Below are positions 1 to 56,384 of a stretch of 64,000 nucleotides of DNA, piece after piece. The notes beneath the pieces were generated by a model that worked only from the letters and a program-made list of their open reading frames with translations, searched no databases and was not told the DNA's origin. The stretch is from Trissonchulus latispiculum (lineage: Eukaryota; Nematoda; Enoplea; Enoplida; Ironidae). The translations under genes were made by a program, and so were the position numbers. The stretch is taken from assembly GCA_030248195.1 (NCBI GenBank), contig JASAND010013023.1:1-64000 (forward strand), read 5' to 3'. Each line of letters starts with the position of its first letter. The stretch's first letter is position 1.

Positions 1-2176
1 AGATGGAGTCACTTATTAAGAAGTTGGGGTTAGTCAGTCTCGGTTAGTGAATAGCGATAGTTGATTGGGTTGGGATTTCACCCATAGTGTTGGCAGCTGA
101 GACGTATTTTGTCGTGTTTTGGGCAGTTTGGTTTGTTTGGCTAATCATTCGTTTGTGCGGTTCTTTTTATATTTCGTGAAAAATGTCTTCTGATAATATT
201 GTGTAAATTTCGAGATTAAAGATATCGTGTTAAATTCTGCTAATTTTAATTAGGTTTCTATTAGATAGGCACGAGGAGGAGCGGTAGGCATACACTACCG
301 ATTGTGAACCTGCTCCTATTTAGTCAAGTCTCTTTATTAGTCATGAAGCACCAGAACAGACAATAACTTTCTTTTTACACCAGTATCTTAATTCTAGTAC
401 GCTTTGCTGAATGAAGCTTTCGCTGTTTTCAAGATTCTGGTTCAGAAGGCACTGTTTGCCTTTATATATAGTATAATAGAACCGTTGATTGTCGAAACAG
501 TTTGCTCGATCATTGCTCGACAAGTTTTAATGTATGCTGTGCATCCTAACAGCATTTGTACCGAAGCTAATTCAAAGTATAAAATCCAAAAACCCAATTG
601 CTTATTAATCGCTATATTCGAATTGTTTTGTAGCTTTGCTTTGTCATTTTGATTGTACAAGCCTTGCAGGGTACCTGCATCAAATGTTAAATAATGTTGA
701 ACATGTAACTACAAATATTGTGCTTGGAAGGAACCGGGAAACGGAAGCTAGAACCGGAACCGGTTTTGAAAATTGGAACCGGCCCCACCTCTATAAGCTA
801 CCCCCTCACCACAGGCTCAAAGGACCTTTTGTGGACGACTTTGAGGTTTTTAACTAATATAAATCACCAGACGATTTAACTGAGCTGTTTAGATCTTTTA
901 ACTCTGAACCCGAAAAGTGTGGTAACATTTCGGTCAAAACACCCAATACGGGTCGTCTGACGAGGAACAAAGTTGAAATTTTGAAATCTGTTTGCAAGCT
1001 TTCCCGCTCCATTGAACCATTTGTCAAGCATGAGGCTTTTGTGGGAGACTTTTCCACTTTTCAACACCAGACTTGGACAATTCTTATGTACTTATTCTAA
1101 TCTGATTATCCTTACGAAGATGATAAAAAGTTCTCTCAGATGGCTTTAATAACCAGGAGAATATGTAAAATACTTTAACTCTCCCATTTCCATAGTGCAA
1201 TGCTGAATGCTCTCGCCTCGCTCCTCTACACATGCTAAATCCGTGCCCTATTTTATAAACCCTTGGATTTATTCTATAATATTAAGCACCTTATAAAACA
1301 CTTAGATCTAGATTCTATAATCTTAAGCACCTTATAAAACCTTTAGATCTAGATTCTATAATCATAAGCAATCAATTTGAAATGAAACGACTAGAACTTT
1401 AATAAAACAGCAAGTATCAGTAAAAATAACAAAAATACGAGTATTACATAAAAATCCAACAAAACAAGTTGTAACAGGAACGGCTAGCTAAACAAGTATA
1501 TTTACGCGCAGAAGCATTCAAAAGTTTAAAAAATCAAACGGTTGCGATGGAAGCTACCGCAGTAACTCGAATTACATACAGCATTGGCTATAACTAATTG
1601 CGCTAATGAGGATGACTAAAGCAGTTTTGGATTTAAAATTTCTTAAAATTTTCAGTACACAGCTGTCAATACTAGCTTCTCCCATCACTAATTCTGGGGT
1701 TAGTAGTATCACAACAGTAATTACAATGACAACTGCGTAAATTCCTAGCAGTTTGTGCTTGTGCATCAACAATAAAAAATTAAATAAAAACATATAATAC
1801 AGAGTAAAATCGAAAGAATATAAAACTTAGATTTTATAGCAAGATAAGATTTTAATTTAGACTCACAGGAGGCCTTAAAACTTTAGCTCTGGTTTGGATT
1901 GGAATTTTTGTTCTCCCTTTGGCTCCGAAATTTGATTGAAAGAGTTGTAAATACGGTTTGTAACGTTGTAAGACGATCTTGAGAAACTACGTGGAATAAT
2001 GAAAGCGCCAGTCTCGGCAAATGGAAGCAATGGGAAGACACTAAAACCTACTACATCGACAATAACTAGTATTTACACAAACCAGTGAACGAACAAGTAC
2101 CAAAAATCCACACATCACAAGTTTCTTAAAAGCAGATAAAAATAATCAATTTCCTACAAAATTCAGCATTGGATGT
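1..2176. other. 3' flank of SHPRH, no gene recognised
   Basis: AT-rich sequence beyond the SHPRH stop. Only short open frames occur and none resembles a known protein. The SHPRH 3' UTR must begin here on the minus strand, but no AATAAA was seen close to the stop. Confidence 0.5.
1250..1371. repeat. Three-copy tandem repeat of about 42 bp
   Basis: Units contain AGATCTAGATTCTATAATC and AAGCACCTTATAAAAC. Copies two and three are nearly identical and the first is diverged. Confidence 0.75.
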
Positions 2177-44926
<42,750 letters not shown>

Positions 44927-45562
44927 GGCACAAATACGTAGCTCAAAAACATAGACATTAACTTGTAGGAAGGACATGACATGACGTATATATGTACATA
45001 CATATGTATATATTTAGTACGCTATAGAAGAGTAACATTATAGGGTCGCCCCAACGTCCCTTACAATATGAGTTTTGGCTTATTCTGTGGGTGCGGAGAG
45101 GGGGTTGCCCACGTAACTGTCTTCCGACTATCCACCACCGCCCCCCAAAAGTGGGTGCCCATTCGATATGCTGCTCTGAAAAAAGCGTTCAGATGGACAA
45201 ATATTTAAAAATTTTCTGGTTTTCCCGGAGATTTGTAATAAACTTTTGCTTTTTAAACACTAACTAAACCTGCTTATTTTGCCCTAAAACCCATAATTTA
45301 AAACTAAAATATATACTCCCTCCTCGAGGGCTCCTAGAACAATTCCCCAGAAAAAATACAATGAGTGACAGTAAATACGTATATAGGTATAGAGGTGGAG
45401 AAAAAACGCAAAATTCTATTTGCCACGGCAGATAGTTTTCTTCAGGGAATGTTTTGGGGTCAGGTGGAGTGGGGGCAAAAAAGGAACAGGAAAATTTAAG
45501 TGCAAACTCTAAAAATGACTTATACAGTGTTTTAGCGACCGTAGCAAGAAGACGCCCAAAAA

Positions 45563-45779
45563 CGCTGTCCATACAGTCATGACAGGATGACAGGATGCTG
45601 TCCATCTAGTCCTGAAATGACCCGCCCTCACCTCCCAGCGAACCCGTACCTTAGGCTGCAGGGCAAGCCTGGGATGTCTTTCGGCCAGTCCTCAGCTGGT
45701 CATCCAATTCCTGAGGGAGGCAGGGGCCATTCCTATGGTTCCTCCAATCTATGCCTAGTGATGATTCCTGAACAGAGAG
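45563..45779. mobile_element. 217-bp insertion between 13-bp direct repeats (SINE-like)
   Basis: AGACGCCCAAAAA occurs at 45550-45562 and again at 45780-45792, bounding a G+C-rich segment unlike its flanks. Long target duplications like this indicate target-primed retroposition. No RT or clear tRNA head was recognised. Confidence 0.6.
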
Positions 45780-46329
45780 AGACGCCCAAAAATTTCAAAC
45801 AAAACAAAAGCGTTGCAACTAAATAGACATTTTCTATATAAATAAGGTGCAAGTTGAGGCTTGGGCGGGATACGGAAAAATCACGTCTTGTTCTAAACTA
45901 AGGTATCCTGAGTCCCTGAGAACCGGATATAGTTGAAAACTTGGCCAGTTTTATGCCAAACATAGGGTCCCATGGATGTCCCAAAACTCGGGATTGGGCT
46001 AAGGTCGCGTAAAAATGTTACAAAATGGTCTCCGCTGATTAAAAAAATAATATAAGGGAAAGGTACGATCCTGGAATGACGTTAGGAGGCCAAATATCAA
46101 GAAATAACATGCGACAGTATGTATATACGTATGTGTATATAAATGCCGAAAACTCTTGAAACTCAACCTACAGAAAGAAACGTTTGAAATAGAATGGAAG
46201 CACTGAATTGACGTGGTGTATCCGATGTCTACGCTTGGGGTAAATTTTGTAAATTTTCAAAAATGTCCAAATTTTTAGATTAAAATGTTTATTATTGCGA
46301 GAAATACACGTTTTCAAGTGTATTATGGA

Positions 46330-46773
46330 CATAGTTTCACCGGGGGGGGGGGGGGGGTTGGGAGGTACTCCCCCACATTTTCGACCCTTATTGCCCCCCA
46401 AAAATTTTCGACATCATCTCCCCCAAATTTCGGCTACCCTAACCCCCACCGGCTCTTTTGGAGCCAAAGTTAGCTAAATTTTGCCAAAAAATGTTCATGT
46501 TTGAAAATTTTTTTAAAGTTTGACTTATATATAACGCTTTGAAATCGCGTATAGACCCCCAAAACTGTTAAAACAAGCCTTGTTTTCACGGAAAAAGCGC
46601 TAAAATACAGAAAATTTTGCATTTTTAGGCCATTTTTTGAATTTTCTGTGGTTCCAATTTGGGGGGGGCAATTAGTGGGAGGGGGTTCGGAGTACCCCAT
46701 CACATTTCGCGGGTCGACCACCAAATTTCCAGAGCTTACCCCTCCCCCAACCAAAATTTCCGGTGAAACTATG
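46330..46773. mobile_element. G-rich MITE, CATAGTTTC TIR (copy 1)
   Basis: Ends CATAGTTTCACCGG and CCGGTGAAACTATG with G/C runs inside. Relative at 52619-53058 with a clear 8-bp duplication; none is clear here. Confidence 0.85.
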
Positions 46774-46859
46774 GAAACCTTATGACTTAATATTGGCCTT
46801 ATTTTGGACTTGGAAATATGTTGGCAATCAAGTTTTAAAACCACTATCAAATGTTAAAA

Positions 46860-49800
46860 TTACTTCATGGTTAGATGTTTTTCATTAGAAACCAGTGGCT
46901 GCTCCAGAGGGGGGGGGGGAGGCGAGCACATCCCTTTGCGATTTGGGCCCTTCCTTTGATATTCCGGGCCCCCACTTAGAAACTTTTCCCCCTTTTTGGG
47001 GGTAAAACCCGTCCCCTTTTTGAGTGAAAAGCCCACCCGCCTCCGGGACCAAGGGTTGGAGCTATGAGCTCCAAAACATAGCAGCCATAGTTCCCTATAG
47101 GGGGGAGGGGAGGGATTGGCAGGTACCCCCCCAAAACTTTCGACCAACTTTACCCCCCCCCCCCCCCAGAGGCACTTGACAGCAGCAGAAAGCGCGAATC
47201 TTTCTTACCTACCGTGTGCAAAGATCAAGTCATTTGGTTCACTCTTGCTCATTTTATGACATTTTGAAAATGACATCCACTTTTTGGTCCAGCCATGCCA
47301 AAATTCTGCAAAAGTTTGAACCGATGTAACTTTTGACAGGGTTAGGCTATGGCTGCATTTTTAATGGCATATGATCTCAAAAAAGGAACCTAGATAAAAA
47401 GAGTTGAATTTTACACCGGAAGTGTCAGAATAGCGCTACGACAATCTTTGAGCAATGTGAGGGCTGGGTTTCCCCCCATTGGGTTTTCCCCCGCTACTTT
47501 TTGCATTATACCAACCTAACGGTAAAACTTAGAGAAGTGCAAATGTGCTTAAAAGAACTTTGTTTTACAATTTGGCAAGTGAACCGACCTTTCTGTACAC
47601 TATATTAATTTTAATGTAAAAATTTTTTGTTCCTAGAATAATTATACTTTTAACCCCCCCCCCCGGGGAAAATGTTTCAGCGGGCCCCACAGGTAGACAA
47701 GGTGGGGGAAGGGGGGAGGGGGGGAAGGGGCATAGGTGTGGCTGGGCAAAAAAATCTGGGGGAGGGGGGTTCCCAGGGTTCATGCGGACTTTTCAGTTTC
47801 AATTTCCAGGTTTTTCCAGGTTTTTCAAGGTTTTCAGCGGCAATTTTCCAGGTTTTGTATTATTAAATTTGAATCAAATTAGTGTAAATTTGGAGAATTT
47901 TTGGGGTATCAGGTTCTTAAAACCAGCGTTGCGGACCTGCACCGTTAAAACCGGTTAAAACCTGGACCCAAGCACGACAAGAAGGCCCCTGTCCCGACAT
48001 AATTAAAGTAATGGTAAATCTGGGCTGTTTTTCAGGAAAAATCCGGAAAACTAGTTTTTTTCGGCTTTTCCAGTATATATTTTCGTTTTTCGATAACCCC
48101 AATGATTTTAAACTGCTTCTGGAGCGCTAAAAAGTCAAATTTTAACTAACTAAAGTGTTAAACAGTATTTTAAAGCTACAAATAAAAATGTAGATCGCCT
48201 CCAAGAATTTTTAGAATTTTTCAATTTTTCAAATATAATTTCGAAAACTTTCAAAAAATTTTCAACAGTTTCGCAAAATTCTCAAATATTTGAACTTATC
48301 GGATTTTCCGGTGCCCATCGTGCGGTATATATATAACCGTTGGTATTTCCAATCAAACTTTTGGAAATATGAAGGCTAAAAATATCTAAGTTAAATCTTT
48401 ACAGTACCTGTAATTTGCTAAAATCCGAAAGAAGCAGTGTTATTAGTAAAGAATGACAATTTTTTAGCGATTTTCTAGAAATTTTTTGAAAAAATCGCTA
48501 AAATGTGCTAAAAAATAAGCATTTCTTAGTAAAAATCGCTGAGGGGTCTACCCTTTTTTCCTTTCAGGACGACTGGGTCTGCCCGTTTTTCCTTTTCTTT
48601 GAGAGGGTCTACCCGTTTTTTGTCGGTCTGGGGGTCTGCACCCATTCCCCCCACGCTATATAGCCATGGGGTGAAAAAACCCACCCGCCTCCTGGGTCAT
48701 GGGTTGGAGATATGAGCTCCAAAACATAGCAGTAGGAAGCGCGACTCTTTCTAACCTATGTATGCAAAGATCAAGGCATTTGGTTCACTCCTGCTCATTT
48801 TATGACATATTGAAAATGACAACTACTTTTTGGTTCAACCATCCAAAAATTTACCAAAAGTTTGGACCGTTGCAACTTTTGACTGGGTAGGGTTAGAAAA
48901 GTTTTGCAAATATCTGCAATGATGGCAACTCTTCCTCTTTGCACACAGCCAAAATTAGACCGATCCGCTGTACCGTTGGTCTGGCACATTGCCAAACGTG
49001 GCGGGGAAAAAACCCTCTTTGGGGGGAAAAAACCCACCCAAATTTTTTTGAAAAATTTTTTAACAACTCAACACGGAAACAATTAGAGACTATAGCACGG
49101 TACTATCGAGCACGCTGCGTCATCCTATGCGGTATGTTTCGGACAATTTTGCTTACCTGGCTAGCTAGGTGCTAAAAACCTTAAAAGTGTCATTTCGCTG
49201 CTGGAGGACCCAATACAGGTACAATTGTGGATTTTAACAGCCAATTCTACGTAAAAAACCATTCTCTACACGATAGAATAATAAGTTCTATCAAATTACA
49301 TCATTTTTAGCATTTTTCAAAAATTGCCCTATGTTTATGTGTTAAACTTTATGAAACCTGGCCAGTTGATGCAGCATTTTCAACGGCACCTGAGATCTCA
49401 AAAAAAGCTACTTAGATCGGGTTTTTTGGTTCATACTGACTAAAAAAGGGTTGAATTTTACACTGGAAGTGTCAGAATTGCGATAGAACAATTTTTAAGA
49501 CCTGTGAGGGGTGGGTTTATTTTCCCCCATTTGGGTTTTTTTCCCCCCATTGGGTTTTTCCCCCGCTACTTTTTGCATTATACCGCTCTAACGGTACAAC
49601 CTACAGAAGTGCAAATGGGCTTAAAAGAAAGTTCTAAGTACGCCAAGTACGATGGTATATAAAGTTCTCAGATAACCCTTATAATAAAAAAGTTGCAGCC
49701 AAAATCCGAAAATGTGGGTTTCCCCCCCATGGCTATACTATGAATCTAAGCATTAAAAAGTGTAAAAAACCAACCTCTTCAAAAGTCTGAAAACTACATA

Positions 49801-50041
49801 ATGACGAACGAATGTAAAATTTTTTAATATTCTTACTTTTTTGAATTTACATTCCTATTACATATTTTTATTTTCGACGGCGTAAATTTACAAAAATGAA
49901 AAGCATTAAAAAGCAATAAAAGCATTTAACGTCGAGTTAATGAGTCTTAGATTAAAGAGTCTTAGCCTCATTTTACGCACCGTGCTCGTTTAATTTTAAT
50001 TTTAAGCTATGAATAGCAGACGAAAAATAGATACGCAGGGG
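46860..50041. other. Intergenic mosaic of G-rich transposon fragments
   Basis: No coding similarity. Contains paired blocks (for example a segment beginning TATGAGCTCCAAAACATAGCAG at 47062 and 48712) and several unmatched C- or G-run fragments, including a CAGACCC-type fragment at 48540-48655. Confidence 0.55.
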
Positions 50042-50442
50042 CACTAGCGTAGCGAGAAAATTTTCGAGGGGAAATGCAAAAATTGTCCGGGGGAGGTCTG
50101 GGGGGCGGAACCCCACCCCCACAGAAGCTGAGAAATTTTTCTATTTTGTGACCTTCGTGGAATTTTTATAGAGCATTCTTTGAAATTAAAAATGCATAAG
50201 GCCCTATCATGTGTTGATGCACCCAATTCTGTAAACGCTGGTTAGAGTAGGGTATTTGGTACTCGTTTTGGGCTACGAAACACGTAAAGGCATTTATATA
50301 CGTATGTCGCGACGAAGACGCGGAAATTTTTTGAAAAATTGGCGTTTTCCATAATACCGGTAAGGAAACCATTTCTGGAAGGGTCCACAATTTCGGAGGG
50401 ACTTCCCCCCCAACCCCCCCCCCCCTCCTGGCTACGCGCCTG
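50042..50442. mobile_element. hAT-type MITE, GCGTAGC TIR (copy 3)
   Basis: Ends CACTAGCGTAGCGAG and CTGGCTACGCGCCTG. The interior resembles the copy at 22613. No target duplication is visible, so flanks may have mutated. Confidence 0.8.
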
Positions 50443-52610
50443 CATTTTTAAGCTTGACTGCGTAAATGCGTAGAATTTATGCAAAAATCGTGCAACCAAC
50501 GGGAATTTTGGGTGGGTGAGGAGCCCCACAAAAGAAGAAGAATTTTCAAAAGCAGGACCTCCTGGATAAATTTTCAATATAATTTTCCATAATCGTAATT
50601 ATTGTTAATGTTCGCCTTTCAGGGTAAAGATTTCAGTCTTCAGTGTTATGAAAAGGAAAGTTTAAGTTAAATTAAATTAAGTTAAAAAAGTTTAAGGAAA
50701 GGCGTACTGCTATAAACACACAAACACCAAGCAGTGTTTTTTGCTCAAAAAAAGTGCGCAATGACACTTTTTTCTGAAATGAGCAAAAAATTTTGGACTT
50801 GTGCGCACCTTTTCTAGCGACACGGAGAGAAAATTACTGAAAATTAGTTGCTCAAAGTGCTCAGAAAAATTGCTCCTGGCACTCAATTTCATAAAAAATC
50901 TCCAATTTTTCCTGGGGGGGGGGGCTCCGCCCCCAGACTCCCGCCCTTACTTGCCTACTACTGGTTTATCGCTAAGTTGAGACCTAACTTTCAGCAAACA
51001 TGCTAGCATTAATATACAAGCACCCATCGCCTAACGTACGTAATTTAATTTACGTAGCTTGTATATGCAACTCGCTTTGCATACAAGTCAGTCATGAAAT
51101 ATAAAAGTGATTGCCAAACTTTAATTTTAGTTTGGCAGTATCTGGAGAAGTTCACAAAATTTTAACAGGAGGTTCCGTGACAGCTAGGTTTATGTTATAT
51201 CCGTTTCTCCACCCACAAAGCATTTAAAAATAGAGATGCTCTGGGCTGAGCCATGAAAATTACTGAGTCAGATGTCGGAACCTTGAGGCTTGAATCATTT
51301 TCTGAAAACTGCGTAATTTTCGATGAAATTTTAAACTAGCGTAATTTTCGTTTTTATAAAAAGCAGTGAGGATTCTTAGTTTACAAAAAACTTAAAAATT
51401 GCCAAAAGGTTTCATCATTTCGCTAAATTTAGAGAATAAAAATTTACTTTTATATCAATAAAACTTGAAGATTAGCATATATACGTAGTTTGATTTTCTT
51501 TTGCTTCTGCGCCCCAGACCTGTCGTTGCAAAGTTGAGTTTGCAAATTTATTCAGCCATTAAGTTCTGGCATTTTATAATAGCAGCTCTGAACATTGTAG
51601 AAAAGTCATGCAATTGCTAATATATAAATGCAAAAAAGGAATTTTATGCTAAATGTTAGCATTTTCCTGCTATGCACACTTTTTTAGCAAATTGCACAAA
51701 AAATTTTGGGGCAGTGCGCAGAAGAGCGCAAAAGTGTCCGAGCAAAAAACACTGATACCAAGTGTATATATGTACAGACCATGAGTGAAAAGCTGAGAAA
51801 CCGAGTTCAACAAAATCACAATTCCGGGAATTGTTTCAATTTCAATGGTAAATATAAGGGATTTCGTGAAATTTTACAATCAATTAGCAAATTCCAGGTT
51901 TTTCCAGGTTTCTCCAGGTGTTTACCCAAATTCCAGGTTTTTCCAGGTCGCATGAACCCTGGGTTCCTGACGGAGGGTGGGGAACCCCCCCCCCCATTTT
52001 CGATTTTATGTCATTTTTGGCCAAAAATCTGGGGGGGGGGTAGCAAAAATCTGAAAATCTGGGGCGGGGGAGTCGCCAAAACTTGTCATTTTGGTGGGGT
52101 GTCCGTCCCCCCACTGCGCCCCTAACACATCTATGGAAAGGGGGAGGGGAAATTTGCACCCCCTCGGCGAAGTCGCCCACAAGCCAAGGGGCGGTCTTCA
52201 AATTGCTCCCACAAGGGGTAAGAAAATTGGTCACAACGTGTAAGAATATTGCCCCAAAATTTGGTTTTACGACTAAAATTTTCAAAACTTTTCTACAAAC
52301 AAAAAATAGCTTTCAAAAGTAGCCCTAAGAAATATCGCTCTCACAAGGGGTACCCAAATTTGCTTCCACAAAGGTCTGTGAAATTTGACCTCCCGTGCAG
52401 GTATGGCGGGGGCGGGCCCCCCTTTCAAAATCCTGGATAGTGGATCCGCTACTGATAGCAACGGCTGAAAATGCTGATTTTTGGCACGAAAAATGAAACA
52501 TTTTGGCTGGGGGGAAGGTGGGGGGGGGGGTTGGGGAGTCTCTAGAGGGGGACCCCAAAATTTTGTTGGGAAGCCCCCCCAACCCCCAAAACTCTGTTAT
52601 ATAATTATAG
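50443..52610. other. Intergenic sequence with G-rich fragments, no gene
   Basis: No coding similarity. From about 51950 poly-C and poly-G tracts and partial hAT-like ends appear. Boundaries could not be fixed. Confidence 0.5.
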
Positions 52611-52618
52611 CTGTGGAC

Positions 52619-53058
52619 CATAGTTTCCCTGGAAATTTTGGTTGGGGGTGGGCAAACTTCGAAAATTTGGTGGTCGACCCCCGAAATGTGATGGGGAGTA
52701 CCCCCCCCGAACCCCCCCCCCCCAAAATTCGGACCTCAAAAAATTCAAAAAATGGCCTAAAAACGCAAAATTTTCTGTATTTTAACGCTTTTTTTGTCAA
52801 TACAAGGCTTGTTCTTATCGTTTTAGGCGTTTTTACACCGTTTTAAACCGATTTTAAGCCAAAATTTGAGAAAAAATTTTCAAAAAATGACTATTTTTAG
52901 CAAAATTTAGCTAACTTTTTGGCCCCAAAAAGTGCTGGGGGGGTTTGGGGGGGCTAACCAAAAGTGGGGGGGGAGGGATAGTCAAAAAATTGGGGGGGTA
53001 AAGTTGGTCGAAAATTTTGGGGGGGGATACCCCCCCCCCCCCCCCTAGAGAAACTATG
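52619..53058. mobile_element. hAT-type MITE, CATAGTTTC TIR (copy 2)
   Basis: Ends CATAGTTTCCCTGG and CTAGAGAAACTATG with perfect 8-bp duplication CTGTGGAC (52611-52618, 53059-53066). Extremely long C run next to the right end. Confidence 0.92.
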
Positions 53059-54006
53059 CTGTGGACATAGCTGTGGGTGTGGCTGGGCAACAAATCTGGG
53101 GGGGGGTCCCGACGGACCGGAGGGTGAGGGCGCCCGCCCCCCCCCCTCTAAATTTTCGATTTTATGCCATTTGTGGCCACTTTTTGGCCAAAAGTCTGGG
53201 TAACAAAATCTGAAAGTCTGGGGGGGGGGTCGCCAAAATTTGTCATTTTGGTGGGCCCCCCTTACCCTAACACATCTATGGCTGTGGTGCTTGCTACACC
53301 TAACCAGTGGCGGCGCCAGGGGGGGGGGGCGGAGGCCCCGGGCCCCCCCTTTGCGATTTGGGCCCCTCCCTTTGGGGTGTCGGCCCCCCCCTTGAAAAAT
53401 TTTTAAGCTGTCTATATGCATAATTTACGTGGGTAAACTTAGCAACAGACCTCATTCTACGAATTTAAAACTATGCGTTGCTGAAACGTTCGGAATTCGT
53501 ACTATTTCGTAGTATGTGTAGTTTTAATCGTAGCAACTGTTACAAAGTCTACGAAGTGCTACAAGAATTCACTGCTGAAATTGTAAATCTGGCACTTCAA
53601 GCCAAGCATTAGCTACAACATTATCGGGGAATTGGGGAGGGGATGTCCGCGATGGAGGGGGGAATAGATGTGTTTGGGGGGCGACCCCTCCCCCCAAATG
53701 GAGGGGTCGCCAACCTTCCCCCAAAAATTCTTTCTACCCCTCTTCTCTTTCCAAATCGGCCGTCGGCCGACCCCCCCCCTAAAGATTTTCAACCCCCCTA
53801 CCTGAATTTTCCAAATTTTTAGCCAGAATATTCAGAAAATTAGCGAAAAATTGCTAAAATTCGATTAGTTACCTTAAAATTCGCTAAAAATAGCTGAAAA
53901 TTGAGAAAATTTTTCAGTTTTCTAACGAAAATCCGATTTTTTACCGATTTTTGCTCGAAAATTTTTCTTACCCCTCCCCCCAAATCGACTTTTTTCGACC
54001 CTCAAC

Positions 54007-54376
54007 CATAGGTTACCTGGGGAAGGGGGGGAACCCTTCCCCCAAATGGAAAAGTGCCGACCTCACCCTCGAAATTTTGGAGGCAGACCCCACCCTGAAA
54101 ATTTTGCCTTAAAACTAGTAAAAATTCGACATTTTTTGGAAAAATTCGAAATTTTTGCAAAAAGATCCAAGTTTTTAGACTAAATCACCAAAAATGGTGA
54201 ACTTTTGTTGATTTCTAGTTGGAAATAACGCTTTTTTAGCATATTTGCGAATTTGTTTTTGACCAAAAAATTTTTACCCCCCCAAATTCGATTTTTTCGG
54301 AACCCACCCCACCTCAAAACGGCTGACCCCACCCACGCTACCACCTCCCCCAACGTTTTCTCAAGGTAAACCTATG
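54007..54376. mobile_element. hAT-type MITE, CATAGGTNTACCT TIR (nested copy 1)
   Basis: Ends CATAGGTTACCTGGGG and TCAAGGTAAACCTATG, flanked by CCCTCAAC and CCCCCAAC (7 of 8). Related copy at 55197. Confidence 0.88.
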
Positions 54377-54420
54377 CCCCCAACCCCCTTTTTTACCAAA
54401 CCCCAACCCCACTTTTTTCG

Positions 54421-54602
54421 CCAGTCACACCTATATAGTTGGGAAAGGGGGTGCCCCCCCACCAAAATGACAAATTTTGGCGACCCCCCCCAGATTTTTT
54501 GTACAAAAATGGCAACGAAATCGAAAATTTTGGGGTTGTTGGGCAATTTTGGCCGACACCCCCCCCCCGCAATTTTTTTGCCCAGACACAACCACACCTA
54601 TA
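54421..54602. mobile_element. Short C-rich MITE nested in the 4.2-kb element
   Basis: CAGTCACACCTATATAG at the left resembles the inverted right end CCCAGACACAACCACACC. GGTGTGGCTG-type ends also occur alone at about 47733, 53079 and 55845. Confidence 0.5.
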
Positions 54603-55196
54603 TATATATATATGGGGGGGGTGCTGCACGGAAAAAGTAGGGGGCTGCAAATTGTGCGAGGAGCCCCAATTTTTATGACAAAATTTGCATTCTCTAGAAT
54701 ACGTTTTTCCTGGGGTTTTTCAGACTTTTTCCAGAGATTTTTGAGACACTTTCCAGACTTTTTCGAACTTTGTCCAGCCATTTTCCAGAAGTTCTCCAAA
54801 GATTTTCCAGACTTTTTTCTAAATTTTCAAGTTTTCCAGACTTTTTCCAGGTATTTTCTCACTCTCAATTGTTTTCAGGTTATTTTCTAGAATTTTTCCA
54901 GACTTTTTCCTAATCACTCTGCTTTACTTTCCAGTCATTTTCCGGGGTTTTTTCGAACACTTTCCTGACATTTTCTTCAGCTTTTCGCATCTTTCTGTTT
55001 CAATTTCCATTTATTTTCCAGATATTTTCTAGAAATTTTAGTCATTTTACCGATCTTTTCGCATGCCTGGCTTATGTACAAGCCCTAGTGGGGGTGGGGC
55101 ATCGGTGTACCAGGCTGCAGTTTGCCACCTGTATATAAGACCCTCCCCCCACGAGAAGGCCAGAACCCCCCCCCCATACCCGACTTTGACTACTCC

Positions 55197-55665
55197 CATA
55201 GGTGTACCTGGGGTGGGGGGTGGGGGGACCCCTCACCCCAAATGGAAAAGTGCCGACCCCACCCTCGAAATTGTGGAGGCAGACCCCACCCCCAAATGGC
55301 CAAATCCCAGACCCCCACCCACCCAAATTTGCCAGACCCCACCCTCAAAATTTTGAAAATTTTGCTGCAAAATTAGTAAAATTTCGAAATTTTTTAGAAA
55401 AATTCGAAACTTTTGCAAACAATCCAAGTTTTTCGAACAAATGAGCAACAATGAAGAAATATTGTTGATTTTTAGTTAGAAATAACGCTTTTAACGCTTT
55501 TTTAGCAAATTTGCTAATTTTTTCTAAATTTTTGACCAAAAAGTTTTTTTACCCCCTCCCCCAAATTCGATTTTTCTGGACCCCACCCCACCTCAAAACG
55601 GCTGACCCCACCCACCCTGATTTCGGCTACCCCCTCCCCCAACGTTTTCTCAAGGTACACCTATG
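55197..55665. mobile_element. hAT-type MITE, CATAGGTNTACCT TIR (nested copy 2)
   Basis: Ends CATAGGTGTACCTGGGG and CAAGGTACACCTATG with perfect 8-bp duplication ACTACTCC (55189-55196, 55666-55673). Confidence 0.93.
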
Positions 55666-56059
55666 ACTACTCCCCCCAAGGCGAGCTCAGCAGACCTCCT
55701 CCTCCCCCCTAAGATGGGGTCAAACAAGAGAAAAATGTTTGCAATTTTTGGAAAATTTATATTTGTCAAAAATGGTAGATTTTATGTGGAATAAAGGCAG
55801 TTTTAGCTGGAAAAATTTGGGTACAGTTCCGCCTTCGTTCCATAGGTGTGGCTGACGAAAAGGGGGGAGGCGTGTCGGAAAAAGTACAGATTCACGGGGG
55901 AGGAATACGCCCCAAAAACACCCAAACATGCTTGATCCCCTCTTTATGGTTCGACACTTTCCTTTCTCATTTCTTTCCGATTTAACCGAGAAGATGCCTC
56001 CGCGGCAAATCGAGGTCGTTGATTTCACAAATCGAATCGAGAGATCGATCCGCTCTATC

Positions 56060-56384
56060 CAGGGTATTTTTTACAGGGGGGGGGGCGGCCCCCCCCCGAA
56101 ATCGCCCCCTCCCGGGATTATTGCCCCCCCCCCCCCGGGATTTTTTGGAGGCCCAAATTGTTGCCAAAAATAGGCCAATTTTCAAAAATTTTCCGGCTTG
56201 GCCGGAAATTTTTTCGTAAAAATAGCTATTTTTAGCTTAAATCCTGGCAGTTTTTGAGCACGTTTTGCGTTTCACCATGCAAAATACGCCAAAAAATACC
56301 ATTTTTGGCTCATTTCTGCAAAAAATCTTCCCCCCCCCCGGGCCCGGCCCCCCAGCCGGAAAAAAATCCCTAAAAAATACCCTG
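56060..56384. mobile_element. G-rich MITE, CAGGGTA family (nested reverse copy)
   Basis: Ends CAGGGTATTTTTTA and AAAAAATACCCTG. Reverse orientation of the element at 3089, including the CCGGCTTGGCCGG hairpin. CTATC borders both sides and CCGCTCTAT is repeated close by. Confidence 0.88.

Noticed and set aside
46168..55376. Many Gly/Pro-rich open frames across the poly-G/poly-C elements
   Set aside because: Poly-G and poly-C encode Gly and Pro runs without stops; no conserved domain and they follow TIR element boundaries.
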